Part shown: positions 59,438 to 64,000 of the stretch, in pieces
Layout of the letters: every line of letters begins with the position of its first letter
How positions within the stretch are numbered: position 1 is the stretch's first letter
NCBI GenBank assembly: GCA_036785325.1
Contig: JAXIVH010000002.1
Span: forward strand, 11,031,278-11,095,277
From: Urophycis tenuis
Taxonomy: Eukaryota; Chordata; Actinopteri; Gadiformes; Phycidae
Length of the DNA: 64,000 nt
Direction: 5' to 3'
Translations under genes and position numbers: made by a program
Notes under the pieces: model-generated
Database searches by the model: none
What the model was told of the DNA's origin: nothing
The model's input: the letters and a program-made list of their open reading frames with translations, nothing else

Positions 59438-60118
59438 TTACTTGCACCTTTGCAGCGCCTCCTGCATCTTCTCCTGCACGTGCTCCATCTTCTCCGCCCA
59501 CTCCTCCATGAGGCCCTCCTCGTCATCGCCGATGACGGCGGCGTAGCCCATCAGGGCGATGAGGCCGATGCAGAACAGGTAGGTGAGCCGGGTGCACAGC
59601 TGCTCCATGGTGGCGCGGTTGCCCTGCGAGTGCTTCAGGTACACCTCCAGGATGGGCCGGCTGAACAGCTTCGTCTTGCCCACCACGCCCTCGTACAGCG
59701 TGTGCAGGTTCTGGTCGCCCAGGTCATTGCTGTAGCTCTCCTCGAAGTCTTCCTTGCGTTGCTGGCGCCGCCGCTCCGGCGCCTCCACCATCTCCATGAA
59801 CTTGCGGAACTGGTTGCGGAGGTTCTCCTCCACTCTGCCGTACTGGCCGTCCAGCGTCTCCTTCTTGATGTGCATGAGGGTGCCGCGGTTCTGCTGGGAG
59901 ATCTGGTCCAGGGCCAGGTTGACCGAGCCGAACTCGCGCTTCAGCGTGCGGATGTCCTCGTCGTCCACGTGGTGCAGCACCACGCGGATCAGCGACCCCG
60001 CCACGCCAAAGATGGGGTTGACCACGGCGGCGGCGGAGGAGATGCAGGCGACGCACTCCAGCACCTTGATGAGGCCCTGCTTCAGCTTGGCCTGGTCCTC
60101 CACGAGCTCCTCCGACAT
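59438..60118 (-). CDS. Rapunzel-family protein, 226 aa (right arm, intact)
   Basis: The frame is open from ATG at 60118 to TAA at 59438-59440, all in one coding exon. The N-terminus has a hydrophobic stretch CISSAAAVVNPIFGVAGSLI (about residues 25-44). Then come a helical part with LRNQFRKFMEMVEA (about 103-116), DQNLHTLYEGVVGKTKLFSR (about 140-160), a second hydrophobic segment YLFCIGLIALMGYAAVI (about 185-201) and a charged C-terminal helix (EEWAEKMEHVQEKMQEALQR). The layout fits the fish rapunzel family. A predicted acceptor CCACAG lies 74 bases upstream (exon start 60192), implying a non-coding first exon. The left-arm partner is frameshifted. The biochemical role is unknown; the family is tied to skeletal and fin growth by a zebrafish mutant. 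Confidence 0.8.
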   Translation of the reverse strand: MSEELVEDQAKLKQGLIKVLECVACISSAAAVVNPIFGVAGSLIRVVLHHVDDEDIRTLKREFGSVNLALDQISQQNRGTLMHIKKETLDGQYGRVEENLRNQFRKFMEMVEAPERRRQQRKEDFEESYSNDLGDQNLHTLYEGVVGKTKLFSRPILEVYLKHSQGNRATMEQLCTRLTYLFCIGLIALMGYAAVIGDDEEGLMEEWAEKMEHVQEKMQEALQRCK

Positions 60119-60529
60119 GATTGGCTGCTGGTCCAGGGAGGGGGCAGAGTCAGGGGGCTGTCAATCACACGTGTTCTGTGGACGGTCCTGAACTGTGGAG
60201 GTAGAGGGTGGGAGGAGAGTGAGAGAGAGAGAGACAAAACATTAAAGCAAGAAAATGCCCCCATTTCAAAGGAAGAACATAACATACAAAACAGAATCTT
60301 TAAAGGAACCCTTTTCATGGTTTGTATTCAGATTTACCCTACTGGTATCAGTCTAATACCTGCCTAAAATAATACCCTTTTTCAAAAATATTGGTATAAC
60401 TGGTCAGAGAGGGACACAAATACAGATCACAACATGAGTGATACATGTTTGTTATAATGTTTTTATTCAATGACCCCATGACACGTTTGTGGGAAAAGCA
60501 TTGGGTAGAATAAAAATAAAGAATAATTC

Positions 60530-60728
60530 TCACTTAAATACAGGAAACACATTTATTGAAGTTAAACAAGGAGTGGTTATATATTTAAATACAAAAATAT
60601 AATATAAAACAACCCAAAAATGAAAAAAAAATAATAATAATTTATCTTCACTTCATCATTTTGTAAAAAAAAAAAACCTTCAATTGCCAATTTTGCCCGA
60701 CAAATGGACACCAGCGTTAGCATCAGAG
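60530..60728. other. A/T-rich stretch between two rapunzel-family genes
   Basis: Many short A runs and AATAATAAT. Minus-strand TTTATTG-type words here could give an AATAAA for the gene at 60729-61253, for example the TTTATT at 60551-60556 read on the minus strand. Not certain. Confidence 0.3.
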
Positions 60729-61253
60729 TTAGCTACACCTGCGTAGCACCTCCTCCACCTTCGCCCGCACCTCCTCCACCCTGGGAGCCCACTTCCGCTC
60801 CACCTGCCCCTGGTCGTCCTCGGTCACCGCCGTGTACGCCACCAGCGCCGCCAGGCCCAGGCCGAGGACGGCCAGCAGGCGGGCACACCTGGTTTCCATG
60901 GCGACCCTGCTCCCGCCACAGAGCTCCCGGTGGACCTCCAGCAGGGGCCTCCCGAAGACCAGACCCCGCCCCACGACCCCCCGGTACAGGACCTCCAGGC
61001 CCAGCTCGCTCTTCTCCCGCTCAAACGTCCGCCGGAACTCTCGGGCGTGGCGCTCGCCCCGCGCCATGGCGGCGTAGGCGGCATACTGTCGCTTGATGGC
61101 CTCCTCTCTCTCGCCGTACGTGGCGTTCACCTCGTCCCACAGGACCTGCTCCACAACCTGCCGGTTCACATGCCAGAGCCAGCCCAGCTCCAGGCAGGCC
61201 ACGCCGCCACCCCCCAGGCCTGGAGGGGGTGCGCGGGGGTCTGGGGACGTCAT
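60729..61253 (-). CDS. Short, GC-rich rapunzel-family protein, 174 aa
   Basis: From ATG at 61253 to TAA at 60729-60731. After a Pro/Gly-rich start (MTSPDPRAPPPGLGGGG) the protein follows the right-arm rapunzel gene next door. The best matches are LYRGVVGRGLVFGRPLLEVH (against LYEGVVGKTKLFSRPILEVY), a hydrophobic segment LLAVLGLGLAALVAYTAV and a final helix VEEVRAKVEEVLRRCS. About 60 residues of the usual N-terminus, including the first hydrophobic stretch, have no counterpart in this frame. Base composition is far more GC-rich than its neighbours. It may be a shortened paralogue, or its first exon may lie upstream and be unrecognised. The left arm has no such gene. Confidence 0.6.
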   Translation of the reverse strand: MTSPDPRAPPPGLGGGGVACLELGWLWHVNRQVVEQVLWDEVNATYGEREEAIKRQYAAYAAMARGERHAREFRRTFEREKSELGLEVLYRGVVGRGLVFGRPLLEVHRELCGGSRVAMETRCARLLAVLGLGLAALVAYTAVTEDDQGQVERKWAPRVEEVRAKVEEVLRRCS

Positions 61254-61790
61254 GTGGGTGTCCGGTCAGGGGCCTCGGAGACGGACGAGGTGCAGAGATG
61301 GAGGACGGCTTGAAGCGACGCTGTTCCTTAGGTCTGCGAGGGTGGCCGTCTGGACAGAAGGGATATCATGGTGTCACTACCGTGGGCCCACTGTTTTCTG
61401 ATTTTTGTATTGTTATTGCTGTTTTCAAAAGCATCTGATAAGAAAATCTATATTACAAAAGTGACAAATACAAAATAGGAATTCTAACTTTAAAAAATCA
61501 TTGAAAAAAAAAAAAAAACTTTTACACCGTATAATCTCAATATTCAAAATAAAATGACTAAAATACAAAAATGTATCAAGAACCATTAAGGTAAAATAGA
61601 AAGAGTAAATGCAGACTCTTACCGTGTGGCTGAAACAGCAGACTACTGAACACTTGCCTTTGTGGGACAGCTGTTCATTCCCCAACAGGCTTACCAACAC
61701 CATACATGGGCAGGGTGTGGGCGTGGCATTAAAACCGAAAGTGCTGATTGGTCTATTGCCTTCGCCAAAAGTCAAATGTTGGTTTTTATG
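61254..61790. other. Upstream region of the GC-rich rapunzel gene
   Basis: GC-rich up to about 61340 on the upstream side of the minus-strand gene, then A/T-rich. No promoter element could be pinned down, and no other gene is seen. Confidence 0.35.
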
Positions 61791-62367
61791 TAAAACAGGT
61801 GTTAGGGTGCTCAGTGACAAACAGGAAAGAAAGCAACCTTTCACAGAGGCAGAGAACAATACACCATTATCAGCTGTGGAATGAGGATAGGGCATATGTT
61901 TCACGATAATCAGGTTTGGGTGTGGTGTATAGTGAACTGGTATAGTGAACTGTAATTTAACTATGTATAATTATGTTGTGGTAGAAAACACAAATGTTTT
62001 GCGATAAAATTGTACGACGCAGAGGGAATGCGGTACAACTAGTAGACATGGGCCATAGCCTTGTGGGGCCAGTATGGACAACTGTCTACATCAAACAGCT
62101 GGCACCGGCCAACATGTGTTCTGTGTAGACAACGGCCAGCCCATAACCCAGTTTTAGTCCATGTTAGTTTGCCATTTATTTGTTGTTTGTTTCTTGAGTT
62201 TCTTTGTTTTGTCTTTTGTCTCTCTAAGCTAACTGAAGAGCACAATGACTAAACTTTTACACAAGTTATGTAAAAGTGTAGCTATGTTATGATAACATAG
62301 CATGAAAGTAAAGGCCAATGTTGATATTTCAATATATGCCTATGAGGCTGGCAGTAACTGTATTCGG

Positions 62368-62371
<4 letters not shown>

Positions 62372-62430
<59 letters not shown>
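62372..62430. repeat. (TA)n microsatellite
   Basis: Pure AT run in the right arm. The left arm has only a short ATATAT word near the matching place (about 37850). Confidence 0.95.
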
Positions 62431-62432
<2 letters not shown>

Positions 62433-63695
62433 CATTAGTATAGCAAGATATTTGTTAATCTTAGTTCAATAATAAACCAACAGTTTTAGCACTTGATGGT
62501 AAAACTAAAGCACAGGTCAGTTATTCAAATTAATCCTTTTTTTTTTTCTGTAACCACAATGATGAAGCCTTGCAGTAGTGTGAACAGGAGACGCTCTGCC
62601 TCTTTCTCCTCAAAAACCACATTCAGCACCAGTCCGTTTCCACTGCATTTCAATGGCGAGGCCGACAGCTCCCACCCAGCTGCAGAGGCTAGTATGCTAG
62701 TAGCATTCATTGAGAGAACTGTACGACACCAAAACACGACAGGGAAAACACAGCATAATGTTTCATAGAAGGATAGTGAGCGACATGGACGACCGTGTAC
62801 GGGATGTATTCGGGTTTAAACTGATTTGGTGACGCTATACACGTTTTAAATCGCACATTAGTTCATCTGTCGGTGTTTTGGGTGCGTACACGACGCACCA
62901 TGGCCATAATGAATAAATAAGAGATAAATAAGGACTGAATAAGCTATTCGCGGAAGTCAGTTCTGTTATCTCAGTAACACGGTTGAACCAAGCAGCTTCT
63001 CTGTCATCCAGCTGAACATTTGATCAGAGGACATTGTCAGTGCGTAGGCTGTGCTGGTGTTGTTAACACCCCATTGCTTTCGACAGTGATATGGCGTGTT
63101 TGCCATCAACAACTGTTTCAACATACTAAAGAGCTAAACAACACGTTGGCCTGTATAGCACAAGGTTTAAAGTGTTGAAGTCGCGAAGCGAGTCCCCACA
63201 CGTTGAAGGAATAGTCAGTCACAACGTGCACTGTTTGCATTGTTATGACCATGTGTACCGTTAGAGGGCACTCTAAATAGATTTCACTGAATAGATTTCA
63301 GCACCCAAGCTGTGGACAGACAAGGGATGCAGAAAGGGAGAGGCACATATTTAACCCATTCCTTGCATGGTCACATTATTAACTGAAATGAAAGGCATTC
63401 AAAACAACGGTATTATGAGGGAAATGTAAGCATGTGAAATAAATTGTCTTGAAACATTGTTCGTCCCATGAAGACCTTGTGTGATGTTGAGAGACCACAT
63501 GAATAGTTGTGCCAGTGTCTTTCAATGACAGGCAGCATGCAATGTACTTTTAGCTTAATTTAGTTTAACTATGTTTTTGTTTTCTGCTTCTACAGATGGT
63601 GATAGTAATCATCATGAAAACAGCAGATTCCACTCCAAGCAAAAGCATATGTTCTGTTGAAATCCAGGTAATCAATGGGAAAAATGGATTACATC

Positions 63696-64000
63696 ATATT
63701 ATGTGTATGTTGACATTGACTTTTTATTTAAAATGACACAAAATGTACAAAAGTCAAGTTATTTTACATATGGTTAATGTTACACGACAAGGAAAGTGCC
63801 TCGGTTGGCGAGTCTGAGATATGTTGTAACTGTGGCATACCCAGTTCCCATTTAGTTGTTACCCGACATGTCTGACTGATCAAAAAAGCTAAATTGCAAA
63901 ACGAGATCTTCCTGTTTTTCTAAAAATAAAAAAAAAATCTCATAGGCCTCATTGAGTGGCAGAGTAGATAGGTCTAATTCAAGGGTTGTGGCCATTTTGT
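63696..64000. other. Right flank, no gene recognised
   Basis: Ordinary A/T-rich sequence outside the right arm; no match to the left flank (before 36770) was seen. Confidence 0.5.

Larger units (their letters stand above)
57315..63695 (-). repeat. Right arm of large inverted duplication
   Basis: Mirror partner of 36770-42285. It is longer because of two extra segments: about 58550-59340 (between the AATAAA and the coding end of the gene) and about 60530-61780 (holding the fourth rapunzel-like frame). It lacks the left-arm insertion of 38270-39600. Outside about 57315 and 63695 I found no further match between the two sides. Confidence 0.85.

Noticed and set aside
59339..60367. 342-codon plus-strand frame
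   Set aside because: It is the antisense shadow of the rapunzel gene at 59438-60118, with a low-complexity Leu/Val/His-rich product.

Overview
The window looks like nuclear DNA of a bony fish (teleost). It has dense CA, GA and TA microsatellites, fish-type LINE and hAT repeats, spliced genes with GT-AG borders, AATAAA signals, and a cluster of genes of the fish-typical rapunzel family. Nothing in it looks prokaryotic or viral. The species cannot be told from the sequence.

Region 1 (1-30,000) is a nest of mobile elements. An APE-type LINE relic (LINE-A, about 691-1427 and 14571-15142) is split by a 13.1 kb head-to-tail array of an R2/Hero-type, restriction-like-endonuclease LINE. The array is one 5'-truncated copy followed by three full 3648-bp units, each with a 1173-codon frame; the middle full unit carries one nonsense mutation. 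LINE-A then runs into a nearly complete CR1/L2-group LINE (LINE-B, 15163-18190) whose 977-codon frame has only two stops. The join is a short snap-back palindrome. Next come an antisense 5'-truncated Hero-type copy (18192-20235), two copies of a LINE tail with a conserved GNRA hairpin, a decayed LINE (23905-25845), and a third Hero-type copy (27671-29920) that is circularly permuted, with its C-terminal part fused in frame ahead of its N-terminal part.

Region 2 (30,000-36,770) is mostly non-coding. It holds a minus-strand coding relic of a multicopy fish protein family, cut in two by an internally deleted hAT transposon with a perfect 8-bp target duplication.

Region 3 (36,770-63,695) is a large, old inverted duplication. 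Its arms are 36,770-42,285 and 57,315-63,695, and the spacer is about 15 kb. Each arm holds a rapunzel-family gene. The right one (59438-60118, minus) is intact. The left one (40242-40918, plus) has two frameshifts in G runs, and a CT repeat in its predicted splice-acceptor tract has grown very long. A third, two-exon rapunzel-family gene (394 aa, 53569 to 52220, minus) lies in the spacer. A fourth, shorter relative (60729-61253, minus) lies in a GC-rich part of the right arm that the left arm lacks. The spacer also has two DNA-transposon-type elements with clear ends (49697-50006 and 54142-54865), a 42-bp minisatellite, degenerate tRNA-like repeats and many microsatellites.

The points most worth following are the tandem Hero array, the permuted Hero copy, the covarying RNA hairpin in the Hero 3' UTR, and the inverted duplication carrying the rapunzel pair.
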